Under the pieces are notes generated by a model that saw nothing but the letters and a program-made list of their open reading frames with translations, had not been told where the DNA came from and ran no database searches. A program made the position numbers and the translations under genes. Positions 44,239 through 52,769 of a DNA stretch of 64,000 bases are shown piece by piece. Numbering within the stretch: the first letter of the stretch is position 1; every line of letters begins with the position of its first letter. Source of the stretch: Candidatus Bathyarchaeota archaeon (GTDB taxonomy: Archaea; Thermoproteota; Bathyarchaeia; Bathyarchaeales; SOJC01); contig JAOZHR010000022.1 in NCBI GenBank assembly GCA_026014805.1, positions 22,299-86,298 of the forward strand. Direction: 5' to 3'.

Positions 44239-44700
44239 ATGGTAGCGCCTTTGATGAGTCATGTCATTTGTACTAGCGCCTTGATCGCTCTGATTTTTGT
44301 GATGCCGTTTTACTATTTCTACATAATAGACAACGTAAATGTTGAGATGATGAAGCGTGAACTAAAGGAAGTTGCCGACTACGTATCTAACTCGTTGGGA
44401 AACCTCTATTTTCTGGCAAACTCTACTAACTGTGACGTCGTGTTACAGAAGGATCTCGATTTGCCCTCAAGCATTCGGGACTCAACATATTTTGTTGAAA
44501 TCGTATACCAAAACGGTTCGGCCCAATTCGTAAGGGCTCGTTTGAAAGACAATTCATGGAATTATGCGGATTCGTGGCTTCTTCCGGGTTTGAAGGTGTA
44601 TCAAGAAGACTGTTTGGTGGAAAGCAGTGAGAGGTTGGTGGTTGCGGGGTGTGTTAGCAATAGCACAGGTGTATGGGTGTGGCTTGGAGTTGAGAGATAA
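44239..44700 (+). CDS. membrane-anchored pilin-like protein, 153 aa
   Basis: A short hydrophobic N-terminus (SHVICTSALIALIFVMPFYYFYII) lies immediately after the start, followed by an extracellular domain with sequons (NST, NGS, NST) and four cysteines. It lacks a clear basic cleavage site, so it may stay anchored. An SD (GGAGGAG) lies just before the ATG. Its place between pilins suggests a minor pilin or assembly factor. Confidence 0.7.
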   Translation: MVAPLMSHVICTSALIALIFVMPFYYFYIIDNVNVEMMKRELKEVADYVSNSLGNLYFLANSTNCDVVLQKDLDLPSSIRDSTYFVEIVYQNGSAQFVRARLKDNSWNYADSWLLPGLKVYQEDCLVESSERLVVAGCVSNSTGVWVWLGVER

Positions 44701-44783
44701 GTGTATCGTAAGACAAAAGACTTAAGAGACGCTCACTATACTTTATACATAGAAAAAGTTTCTAGTTTAAGGAGGGATTGAAT

Positions 44784-45953
44784 TTGGTAGGAGAACTGTA
44801 TGATTACGTAGTTTCCATTGTAGTGGTAGGTATAATTTTCGTATCTGGCGTGTTGGCTGTTCCAGCCATAAGCTATGTCAATCTACTTTATGTAGACGAG
44901 CAGCAACTCAGAAACACAGCCTTGAACGTGTTAAACGCGATACTTCTAGGAAGCGGCTCTCCATCGGATTGGGGGTCTGCATTTCCATTTTATCAGAATA
45001 ATGTTAATGCCTTTGGGCTAGCTTATTCAGAGGAATCTTCACTGTACGTATTGGACATGGATAAAGTGCAGAGATTAGACAAAGACAGCCCGGGGTACAT
45101 AGAATACCTACGTGCACGGGACTTGCTTGAACTCAAGGACTATGGCTTTAGCCTCAGCATTTTCCGACCCTTTGTGGTTGATTGGGATCTTCAAATCAAC
45201 AATGCATCGAATTACGTCTTTTTCGCAGTTAACGTGACCCGTAGCGTAGACCGGAGACCGATTCCGAATGCCCAAGTAAGCGTTACAATTCTTTGTACAG
45301 CAAGGCATCCCGATAAAGTAGAGGAGCCTTTAGTCAATGTCACTTCGCCAGAAACTTTGTTCACGGACGCTTTGGGGAGATGCGAAGGAAACCAAACTAT
45401 GCAAATTCCGTCTGGTTACATTCTGCAAACAGCTATCGCAATTATGACGATAACAGTCGCAGGCATATCAACAATGGTAGTGGCGCAACAAGATCAATGG
45501 GCACAAAACGTGATGAAGATTAACACTTTTGGAGACACCGTTATTCTGTCATTTCGAGGTGAACTTACCAATACGAGTGCGGTGCGAAGGATTCTCAACT
45601 TCATGGCATACAACTATGATGATACACTGACGGAGATATACGGAGGCGGCGATGGGAATGATGATAAGATTACTGAAGGCTATGGCTATGTCTATTGGAA
45701 CAATACTTTTCCTGGGCTCAAAGCTATGGAACCTGCCTTACTGCTTTTTCTAGTAAGCGTTCCACTGGGAGCAGGAGGAGGAGGCCGCAGACCTGTAATA
45801 ATCGTCGGTCCGTTTTCACTTTGGGAGTCTTCCAAGATTTTCAGTTTTGGTCCTGATTCAGAACAAAGTAGTAACGTTGCGTTAAAGCTTCGTCGTTATG
45901 TTGTTTTCTCTGGTATGGAGTTCATTGCAGAGTTAACGTTATGGAAAGAATAG
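44784..45953 (+). CDS. membrane-anchored surface protein of the pilus operon, 389 aa
   Basis: One N-terminal membrane helix (YVVSIVVVGIIFVSGVLAVP) is followed by about 340 extracellular residues. A region near 130-215 has a carboxypeptidase-regulatory/Ig-like look (NVTRSVDRRPIPNAQVSVTILC, DALGRCEGNQT). A hydrophobic segment near 315-340 (ALLLFLVSVPLGAGGGG) precedes the tail. I choose TTG 44784, 6 bases after AAGGAGGG; the TTG at 44778 touches that site. I do not recognise the family. It could be a large minor pilin. Confidence 0.72.
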   Translation: MVGELYDYVVSIVVVGIIFVSGVLAVPAISYVNLLYVDEQQLRNTALNVLNAILLGSGSPSDWGSAFPFYQNNVNAFGLAYSEESSLYVLDMDKVQRLDKDSPGYIEYLRARDLLELKDYGFSLSIFRPFVVDWDLQINNASNYVFFAVNVTRSVDRRPIPNAQVSVTILCTARHPDKVEEPLVNVTSPETLFTDALGRCEGNQTMQIPSGYILQTAIAIMTITVAGISTMVVAQQDQWAQNVMKINTFGDTVILSFRGELTNTSAVRRILNFMAYNYDDTLTEIYGGGDGNDDKITEGYGYVYWNNTFPGLKAMEPALLLFLVSVPLGAGGGGRRPVIIVGPFSLWESSKIFSFGPDSEQSSNVALKLRRYVVFSGMEFIAELTLWKE

Positions 45954-46405
45954 CAATGAGCGCAATGAGGAATACAAAGGGACAGATGCGGGTCATTGAA
46001 ACCTTGCTTGCTTCATTCATTTTCATATCCGCCTTAACTTTCGTCAACACATTCGCCGTGCTCCCTTCAAGTCCGAAATATGAGACTAGCGATCTTGAAA
46101 AAATGGGTCACAACGTTCTTCATGATTTAGATGAACAAAAGCTTCTGGGTCGCTTCGTTTACAATCAAACTGAGTGGGAAGACCTTGGGCTTGCGTTGAC
46201 GATATTTTTGCCCCCAGACGTGTACTTCAATTTAACCATTTATAATGTAGATTACCACGTAATCAACCGAGATGTGCCTATATGTTATGGTGCCGAAGAG
46301 GCTTTCAAAGCTTCAAATTCGACGGTTTCAGTAACTTACATGATCCCTGGATACCAATCACAATATGACCCAAGAATTCTGGTATTGCAGCTTGTGAGAG
46401 GATAA
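45941..46405 (+). CDS. type IV pilin-like protein, 154 aa
   Basis: MRNTKGQMRVIETLLASFIFISALTF (from residue 9) is a class III signal with KGQ at the expected cleavage region and a Glu at mature position about 5, as in true pilins. The mature part has sequons (NQTE, NLT, NST). It overlaps the preceding gene by 13 bases. The ATG at 45956 is an alternative start. Confidence 0.75.
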   Translation: MERIAMSAMRNTKGQMRVIETLLASFIFISALTFVNTFAVLPSSPKYETSDLEKMGHNVLHDLDEQKLLGRFVYNQTEWEDLGLALTIFLPPDVYFNLTIYNVDYHVINRDVPICYGAEEAFKASNSTVSVTYMIPGYQSQYDPRILVLQLVRG

Positions 46406-46409
46406 AGCG

Positions 46410-47147
46410 ATGAGAATAGTGAAAGACAAGAAGGGACAGTTCATAATCATTGCAGTTATGATGATAGCAATTATGATGGTGTCCATAGCTGTGACAATGT
46501 ACGGCGTCGCGACATACTACAAATACGAGATGTGGGAAGAATACATAACCATGATTGATCATATAAAGCTCAACACAATTCGACTGGTCGAGATAAGTCT
46601 AGCCAACTACACGACGGCGGCGACCGAAAACAACAGCATATTAAGGGACAGTTTAGCGCGATGGCAAATCGACTTAAGAAAGGCATACCCAGGTCATGGA
46701 ATAGCCCTAACATATGAGTTGGCCAATAGTTCCTATCAGGCTTATAATGCACACATCAATTATACCCTCGGGCTGTCCCGTTGCTGGAATGAAACAGCTT
46801 CTTTCTCAGCTGCAAACGCTACCTTCACTCTCAACATGGCTTCCGTAGGATTAACAGGATACAAATTCAGGACAGCCCCATTCCTAAACTTAACAATAAT
46901 CACTGTTGATAACGCCGCAAAAGAAATCACCGTAACTGTGAAAGGAGAAGACGGAACGCCCATAACCAACTTGAAAGAAGACAACTTTCAAGTAGACGGG
47001 CTCAATATAACGGCTGTTACTTCACGCTACGACCCGAAAGAGTTATTTTTATACACAATAAAATGTGACGGACCCATGCTTGAATCAGTTACAGTAACAG
47101 TATGGGATGTACAAGGCATACAAGTAGTCGCTAAATCAAACGAATAA
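46410..47147 (+). CDS. type IV pilin-like protein, 245 aa
   Basis: The N-terminus MRIVKDKKGQFIIIAVMMIAIMMV is a strong class III signal ending KKGQ. The mature domain is Asn/Thr-rich with at least seven sequons and ends in a beta-sandwich-like portion (TVDNAAKEITVTVKGEDGTPI). It closes the plus-strand pilus operon and converges on the peptidase gene. Confidence 0.76.
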   Translation: MRIVKDKKGQFIIIAVMMIAIMMVSIAVTMYGVATYYKYEMWEEYITMIDHIKLNTIRLVEISLANYTTAATENNSILRDSLARWQIDLRKAYPGHGIALTYELANSSYQAYNAHINYTLGLSRCWNETASFSAANATFTLNMASVGLTGYKFRTAPFLNLTIITVDNAAKEITVTVKGEDGTPITNLKEDNFQVDGLNITAVTSRYDPKELFLYTIKCDGPMLESVTVTVWDVQGIQVVAKSNE

Positions 47148-47214
47148 CTATGATGTAACTACAACACTATGAAAGCGTCCCCACCACTCTATTGCTCTTT
47201 TTCATAACGGAATC

Positions 47215-48084
47215 TCACACCAATGCGAAATGCAAAACTATCCAGACAATGTCGCCGACTGTAAGTGCTAGAATCAACCCTATTGTAATGAAGATTAGCA
47301 TTGGCAAACCGGGTGTAGCCCAAACCATGTTTTGGGTTTTTCCTTCATTTTTGGCTTTGATGATTCTTTCTACAATTTCTTCTCGGTGCTCATCCTTTGG
47401 AAATAGCAATAGGCGTTTCTTTATCTCTCCTTGCTGCGTCGTCTGATAATCTTCGAGGGGATACAAGAACGATTTTTCCAAGTCTGCAATTGAAACCTTA
47501 TAGCCACATAACAGTGCTAATGCTTTGCGTCCGAACGATTCATCTTCGTATCCTTGAAAGAGTTTCTGTCCAGTTTTTTGTCTCCAAATGAGGTTGCGAA
47601 GAAGCGCATAGAATACACTGAAGGCGGCTATGATTACGCCGTTGCTGAATACAGTGATGGGAAAAATTGGAGAGACAAAACCTGATACTGGTTCAACCAA
47701 GTCTGGGATCCGCGGAATCGCCAAGGCTATACATATGAGTGCTTTTGCATCTGCTCCGCCGAATGCTCCTACGTAAAAGAGGGCTATTGAGAAGACAGAG
47801 GTAATCACGACGGATATGCCATAGTTAATTATTAGCTGAAGTGTGTCACTAGGTGAGAAAAACAAGAACTGAGCAACACTCAGCAAGAAGGCAATAGGTG
47901 CAAAAACTATCCATACGTTGTTGCTTATTTCACGTGTTTTCCAGTCGCTCCAAGAAGCATAAGCTAAGAAAATCAAAGCAATGATGATGCGGATCCAAGA
48001 TAGTATCTCTTCCATGCGGTGTTCCACATTGTTCAGTTTTCGGATAAACTCATTTAGAAAGAAAGAAGTAATAAAAGTTGGCAA
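47215..48084 (-). CDS. archaeal prepilin peptidase (A24 family)
   Basis: An intramembrane aspartic protease that cleaves class III signals. The first catalytic Asp lies in SDWKTREISNN and the second in the GxxD-type motif FGGADAKALICIALAIP. Six to seven hydrophobic helices are visible, and a soluble loop (about 160-250) carries charged residues. The marked TTG start adds 23 residues; ATG 48015 (MEEILSWIRI), placed right before the first helix, is quite possible. It lies between the pilus operon and a separate pilin gene, so it probably processes both. Confidence 0.9.
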   Translation of the reverse strand: MPTFITSFFLNEFIRKLNNVEHRMEEILSWIRIIIALIFLAYASWSDWKTREISNNVWIVFAPIAFLLSVAQFLFFSPSDTLQLIINYGISVVITSVFSIALFYVGAFGGADAKALICIALAIPRIPDLVEPVSGFVSPIFPITVFSNGVIIAAFSVFYALLRNLIWRQKTGQKLFQGYEDESFGRKALALLCGYKVSIADLEKSFLYPLEDYQTTQQGEIKKRLLLFPKDEHREEIVERIIKAKNEGKTQNMVWATPGLPMLIFITIGLILALTVGDIVWIVLHFALV

Positions 48085-48120
48085 TTCCCGAATTGCAGTT
48101 TTCTGAGGAGACTAGATATT

Positions 48121-48582
48121 CTAAGCGGATGGCGATTTCCAAGTGAATTCTTTGGCTGTTCCAGCTTCGGGTGCGATTTTGAAGTAGTATGTCTTGCCGC
48201 TTGTCCATGAAGACGCCAAGTTGTTTGGCCAGTCAAGAACTATTGTGATTGTTTGATCGACTGCAAGGAGTTTTCCTGCTGTACTGAGGTCTGTGTTGAC
48301 TGTGACTTCTATGAGGTTTGAAACTGTGCTGCCTATGTAAAGGCGGACGATTTTTGCGTCGCTTGTTCCTATGTTTTTAACAACTATGCTTGTTGTTTCG
48401 GTCGTGGCGTTCCAATATACGTTTTCAACATCTAGAATAGTTCCACCTGCTTCTATTTGTGCACCCATGAACGTCATTACCCAAGCATATGTGACGACTA
48501 TTGCCGAAACTGCGATAACAATTAGTAGGAGTGTGGCTAAGATTGGAGATATACCTTTTCTTGATTTCAGGGTTTTTGGCAA
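48121..48582 (-). CDS. archaeal type IV pilin, 153 aa
   Basis: This is the clearest pilin in the window. The N-terminus (SRKGISPILATLLLIVIAVS) has the KG cleavage site and the conserved hydrophobic domain of archaeal pilins (Pfam archaeal pilin N-terminal domain). The mature domain is beta-rich and Thr/Ser-rich (NIGTSDAKIVRLYIG). TTG start with AGGTG 8 bases upstream. A TATA-like GTGTTAAATAAG (minus strand, near 48619-48630) precedes it. Probably the major subunit. Confidence 0.88.
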   Translation of the reverse strand: MPKTLKSRKGISPILATLLLIVIAVSAIVVTYAWVMTFMGAQIEAGGTILDVENVYWNATTETTSIVVKNIGTSDAKIVRLYIGSTVSNLIEVTVNTDLSTAGKLLAVDQTITIVLDWPNNLASSWTSGKTYYFKIAPEAGTAKEFTWKSPSA

Positions 48583-48783
48583 ATTCGTTTACACCTCTCT
48601 TCTAACCATTCTGCGAATGCTTATTTAACACATATGAACTCAGAATCAACATCACAACTACTTACCAGCATTCCCTAGAAAATAAAGCAGAGTCCAAAAC
48701 ACATTTTGCTTCTTCCTTAGTTTCAACGCAATTATTCAGCATCAGTTTTATGAAAGCAACTCCTTGAAGCGCAAAATGGGATG

Positions 48784-49350
48784 TTAAGTAGTGACTTCAT
48801 AAACAAAAGGCGGGTTTTTCGTACGAATTTCAAGAGTAGCTCCCAGGAGAGTTTCAAGATATCCTCTTTGCACTTCAGGATTGTATATGTAAGGGGTTTT
48901 GATGATTATGTATTTGTCTCTTTGATAGAAATCGCCGAGACCTTGAATGCGAAGGCGTTTGAAAACTTCTGACCATTTTTCTTTATCTGTTGTGTCAAGA
49001 TTTAGGGTGGCTTCCATGCTGATTTTTGCTGCTTCACCTGCTTTTCTGCCCACTTCGCGGTGTTGGTCTGGAGGAATATATTGTAGCAGAGTACTTACGA
49101 ATTCTATATTGATGAAGGCAATGCGGCTGATGCCGGCATAGTATTCACCTGGGTATTTCCAGTCGTAGATCATCATGCTTCTGTAGACGTCCAACATTTT
49201 AGAGATGAGTTGTTTTATGCCTGCTTCCTTTCCGTCTTTGATGAGTTCGTCTATGTATCTGCGTTCTTCTTCTTCGAGGATTATAGTGGTTCGTCGCACA
49301 TGTTCCTTCTTGTCTTTTTGTGGTGGCGGTGTATCTTTAGCTGGCTGCAT
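48784..49350 (-). CDS. ribbon-helix-helix protein with C-terminal sensor-like domain
   Basis: A 188-residue protein. The N-terminal VRRTTIILEEEERRYIDELIKDGKEAGIKQLISKML has the strand plus two-helix pattern of ribbon-helix-helix DNA-binding domains. The remaining 120 residues (EYYAGISRIAFINIEFVSTLLQYI ... YNPEVQRGYLETLLGATLEI) are a compact alpha-beta domain I do not recognise. Located just upstream of the pilin gene, it is a candidate pilus regulator by position only. Confidence 0.7.
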   Translation of the reverse strand: MQPAKDTPPPQKDKKEHVRRTTIILEEEERRYIDELIKDGKEAGIKQLISKMLDVYRSMMIYDWKYPGEYYAGISRIAFINIEFVSTLLQYIPPDQHREVGRKAGEAAKISMEATLNLDTTDKEKWSEVFKRLRIQGLGDFYQRDKYIIIKTPYIYNPEVQRGYLETLLGATLEIRTKNPPFVYEVTT

Positions 49351-49455
49351 ATTTGATATATCTCATTGCATACCTTATATGTTTTATTGCTTGATAAGCA
49401 GTTAAGCAATTTAGTGTTGCAATGTACGTTTCCTAAGTCTCTCTATCTTTTTCCC

Positions 49456-49470
49456 AATTAATTTAATAAG
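49456..49470 (+). promoter_or_regulatory. TATA box for the pdaD transcript
   Basis: AATTAATTTAATAAG would place the RNA start near 49490, giving pdaD a leader of about 170 bases that contains the 52-codon frame at 49504. Confidence 0.4.
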
Positions 49471-49503
49471 CCTTTTAGACCATTGAAAATAGTATTCGCC
49501 AAT

Positions 49504-49662
49504 ATGAAGGTTCATAATATGGTCAATCTGGATACTGTTACTCCGTTGTTTGAGCGAGTCGAATCTTTCCAGATTTTCACTGTTCAATCATTCCTACCCA
49601 TTAATCATATGACTGTGTTCTTAATCGCATTCAACATCAGTGAGGCAAAAAGCAAAAAATGA
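49504..49662 (+). CDS. upstream ORF coupled to pdaD, 52 aa
   Basis: A 52-codon frame (MKVHNMVNLDTVTPLFERV ... FNISEAKSKK) whose TGA overlaps the pdaD ATG as ATGA. pdaD has no SD at a normal distance, so its translation may depend on this frame. I recognise no family, and its own ribosome site is weak. It may be a leader peptide or just a chance frame; the exact overlap is the main support. Confidence 0.4.
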   Translation: MKVHNMVNLDTVTPLFERVESFQIFTVQSFLPINHMTVFLIAFNISEAKSKK

Positions 49663-50129
49663 TTCCCAAAGAATTCTTCGTAACAAGCGCCAAAGCGACC
49701 AGTCCTGTCTCTGAACTGAACGCGTTCGACCTTGCCCTAAGAAATGCGGGAATTTCCCAATGCAACTTAGTATCAGTCAGCTCTATACTGCCACCAGAGT
49801 GCAAAGAGCGAAAATGGCGTAAGCTTCCTGCCGGCGCAATCACTCACGCCGTCATCGCCCGTATGGATGGAGACGAAGGAACCACCATAGGAGCGGGAAT
49901 TGCATGGGTTTGGGAAAAAGATAGAGAATATGGTATTGTGGCGGAGGCTCATGGATATATGGATCGTAGAGCTTTGAAGGAGACTTTGGTGTGGAATATC
50001 AAGGAGATGGCTGAGATTAGAGGAATAGAAATTGGAACTACCAAGTCTCGAATTGAAGTTTTACGTGTGCCTATGGCCCATTATGGATGTGTCATAGCAA
50101 CACTCATTTACTGCCCACTAGATTGCTAA
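49659..50129 (+). CDS. pdaD: pyruvoyl-dependent arginine decarboxylase
   Basis: A 156-residue proenzyme that self-cleaves to make a pyruvoyl group and decarboxylates arginine to agmatine for polyamine and agmatidine synthesis. The cleavage region reads NLVSVSSILPPECK (about 36-49), with the Ser-Ser bond as cleavage site. GAITHAVIARMDGDEGTTIGAGIAWVW and the C-terminal GCVIATLIYCP match the PvlArgDC family. Single gene; possibly translationally coupled to the upstream ORF. Confidence 0.94.
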   Translation: MIPKEFFVTSAKATSPVSELNAFDLALRNAGISQCNLVSVSSILPPECKERKWRKLPAGAITHAVIARMDGDEGTTIGAGIAWVWEKDREYGIVAEAHGYMDRRALKETLVWNIKEMAEIRGIEIGTTKSRIEVLRVPMAHYGCVIATLIYCPLDC

Positions 50130-50245
50130 CAACTTCATACACGCGCATATGTTCTTCAAAAAGACTAATATTGTCGAGGCTGTGCTCTCGTGGAGAGAAC
50201 GGAGAAAAAATTGCACAAAGAAATTGCCATTGAAGTTAGTCTCGC

Positions 50246-50604
50246 ATGAAGAAATATGGAGATCTTACTGTTGCAGATGGCATATCCTTCACTATTCATA
50301 AAGGCGAGGTTTTCGCATTTGTCGGTCCAATGGTGCTGGAAAAACCACAACTGTAGAGATGCTGACGCTGCAGGGAATGCAGTTACATTTCCAATGATGT
50401 TTTCTTTCAGGTAGCTTCTTCCCATTGGAGTTTATGCCTAATTTCTTGCAGCAGATAGCCACAGTCCTTCCGTTGACCTATTTAAATAGCGGGTTGAGAG
50501 ATTCAATGGTGTATGGCAATGTGTCGAGTGCTCTGTTCAATACGGCGGTAATGTTGGGTGTGGGTATGTTCCTCATTATAGTTGGGGCGCTGATAACAAA
50601 TTAG
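50246..50604 (+). pseudogene. relic of an ABC exporter (ATPase start joined to permease end)
   Basis: From ATG 50246 the frame reads MKKYGDLTVADGISFTIHKGEVFAFVGP, the start of an ABC ATPase. A one-base deletion then shifts the frame within the Walker A motif (GAGKTTTVEML can be read in the next frame). Near 50405 the sequence becomes the end of an ABC-2 permease: PLEFMPNFLQQIATVLPLTYLNSGLRD, a final helix VMLGVGMFLIIVGALI, then the stop. A large internal deletion has fused the two genes. Not functional. Confidence 0.65.
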
Positions 50605-50750
50605 AGAGAAGAGTAAAATGTTATGCCGGACGTGTTCTCCAAAACCTGTGAGATTTGAGGTTTTGCAATCAGTTGTCCAGAGGGCTGATGGCTACAAATC
50701 TGCCGTTCATCTTTTCTCAAATTTAGCGAACAATCGCGAGAGGTCGCGCT

Positions 50751-51299
50751 TTACCTGGCTTTTTCAGCACCCTTCCCCTTATGGCGAAGTCCTCTCACCT
50801 TCTTTCCTGCACTGGTTAATCCTCGAAAAACTCGTCCTTTGTGCACTTTTTTGCAAATCCAATTGACATCATTGTCTGCTTTGATAACTGGATGCGCCGG
50901 GTCAACCATAAGAATTTCATACCACTTGTGGCGTCCGTCTTCTCCAACCCAGTAAGAATTAAGAACTTCCAAGTTCGGAAACCTTCTCGCCGTCCGCTCT
51001 TCAGCTATTAGTTTAAAGCTTTTTGCAGGTTTGTATTTAGCAGAGCCCATGCGTTTCGGTTTTCTACCTGACTTGGGTCTCGGTCTGTTTAAGCCCCCTC
51101 GTCTTATCCTAACTCTAGTTACAACGAAGCCTTGCTTAGCTTTGTATCCCAATTTCCTTGCTCTATCTAGCCTTGTCGGTTTTTCAACTCTAACAATCGA
51201 GGACTGCTTCCGCCACTCAATAAGTCTGTGCCACATTAGTTCTTTCACATAGGAAGCTTCTGGTTTTTCCCAAGCTTCTGAAATATACTTGTAGGTCAT
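50751..51299 (-). CDS. rpl15e: 50S ribosomal protein L15e
   Basis: A 182-residue archaeal/eukaryotic-type large-subunit protein. [80 protein letters not shown] and the [21 protein letters not shown] tail are all canonical. Full length. It is divergent from trxB; a TATA-like CTTTATTAGG on the minus strand near 51395-51405 fits its promoter. Confidence 0.97.
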   Translation of the reverse strand: MTYKYISEAWEKPEASYVKELMWHRLIEWRKQSSIVRVEKPTRLDRARKLGYKAKQGFVVTRVRIRRGGLNRPRPKSGRKPKRMGSAKYKPAKSFKLIAEERTARRFPNLEVLNSYWVGEDGRHKWYEILMVDPAHPVIKADNDVNWICKKVHKGRVFRGLTSAGKKVRGLRHKGKGAEKAR

Positions 51300-51430
51300 T
51301 CTATGTTTTCTCCAGTTTGCGGTTCAACCTTTAAGGTTACATTCCAGCGGATTCGAGCGTCCGCCAACGATTTGTAGCTAACAACAAGAGGAATCCTAAT
51401 AAAGCTTTTTCTGCTTCGCACATTCCAGCA

Positions 51431-51446
51431 ATGAATTTATTAGCCA
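51431..51446 (+). promoter_or_regulatory. TATA box for trxB
   Basis: AATGAATTTATTAGCC lies about 30-45 bases before the ATG at 51476, so the leader is very short. Confidence 0.45.
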
Positions 51447-51475
51447 CGGACTAAGTAGCCTAAAACCGAAGAAAA

Positions 51476-52411
51476 ATGGAAGACTGGGACCTAATTATCA
51501 TAGGTGCTGGTCCCGCTGGGTTAACAGCAGGAATATACGCTGGCAGAAGCAGACTAAAGACGCTCATACTTGAAGAGAAAACGCCAGGCGGCGAAGCAGC
51601 AGTCACACCACTTGTTGAGAACTATCCAGGCTTCGAAACAATTAGCGGACTCGAACTGATTGAAAAAATGACTGCCCACTGCAAAAAATTCGGAGCACAG
51701 ATAAACGAACTGGAAAAAGCAGTGTCACTTGATATTGAAGGCGAAAAGAAGCTTGTGAAAACAAATGCAAATACTTACTCCGCGTCTGCGGTGATTATCA
51801 CCACGGGAACTCACAATCGACAACTCAACGTACCGGGCGAGGACAAGTTTCAAGGAAGAGGCGTCAGTTACTGTGCGTTGTGTGATGGCGCTTTCTTCAA
51901 AGACAAAAAAGTAGTCGTTGTTGGAGGTGGCAACTCTGCTGCAACATCAGCTCTTTATCTTTCAAACATTGCAGCCAAAGTCAAACTTGTGCATCGTAGG
52001 AATCAGTTAAGAGCTGAATTGACTGTTGTGGAGAATTTGAAAAGGCAAAATGTGGAATTTCTTTGGAATTCGGTGGTCAAAGAAGTCAAAGGCAACAGTG
52101 TGGTGAAAAATGTGATTTTGCAGAACAACAAAACTGGAGAGGAAAGCGAGGTGGAGATTGACGGCGTATTTGTTCAAATCGGCGAAGTCCCTAATACCCA
52201 ACTCGTCAGAGAGGCAGGGATTGAAGTTGACAACGGCGGCTATATCATTGTTGATGTCCGCCAGAGAACCAATGCCCCAGGTGTTTTTGCTGCAGGAGAC
52301 GTAACTAACGGGTCAGTAAAGCAGATTGGAACGGCTGTTGGTCAAGCCATAGTTGCTGCAACAGAAGCTTTTGGTTACATTAAACGACCTTATTATTATA
52401 AAGAGATGTAA
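51476..52411 (+). CDS. trxB: thioredoxin reductase
   Basis: A 311-residue flavoprotein disulfide reductase. The FAD site [18 protein letters not shown] is at the N-terminus. The redox CxxC lies in SYCALCDGAFF (about 133-143), the second nucleotide site is VVVGGGNSAATSALYLS, and the C-terminal FAD block is GVFAAGDVTNGSVKQIGTAVGQA. All are intact. It probably reduces thioredoxin-like partners, with NADPH or another donor. Monocistronic. Confidence 0.95.
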   Translation: MEDWDLIIIGAGPAGLTAGIYAGRSRLKTLILEEKTPGGEAAVTPLVENYPGFETISGLELIEKMTAHCKKFGAQINELEKAVSLDIEGEKKLVKTNANTYSASAVIITTGTHNRQLNVPGEDKFQGRGVSYCALCDGAFFKDKKVVVVGGGNSAATSALYLSNIAAKVKLVHRRNQLRAELTVVENLKRQNVEFLWNSVVKEVKGNSVVKNVILQNNKTGEESEVEIDGVFVQIGEVPNTQLVREAGIEVDNGGYIIVDVRQRTNAPGVFAAGDVTNGSVKQIGTAVGQAIVAATEAFGYIKRPYYYKEM

Positions 52412-52769
52412 AAAATTAAACTGCATCGACGGAATTCTCGCCATAAATATTCAAAAGACAATCCCGAAAGCAACCATTTACGGTATAACCGACAAAACAA
52501 TTACCCGTCACGCTACAGGTGGATTTCCTGTTTTAGGATTCACGGTCGCACAGATTCCCACGGGAATTACTCACACTGGAACTACTATGGTAACATGTGC
52601 GGTTGCGATTGGCTGGTAAGCTTGAGATGCGCGCCCCGCATAGTCTGCAAAGGGTTTAGGTTAGATCCAAACTGATAGTTTCAGTTTTTTACAACCGCTT
52701 GTTTTCACAATTCTTAAATGCAACTTAAAATGGAATACTGGACAAGTTAAAATCATGGGAGGTGATTTA
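52412..52769. other. intergenic region, no gene seen
   Basis: About 360 bases. A plus-strand frame overlaps the trxB end, but it has no ribosome site and a composition unlike the neighbours. The last 60 bases hold a possible TATA (TTCTTAAATGC near 52711-52721) and the SD of the next gene. Confidence 0.3.

Noticed and set aside
52353..52619. 88-codon frame overlapping the trxB end
   Set aside because: No ribosome site, odd composition, and no family resemblance.
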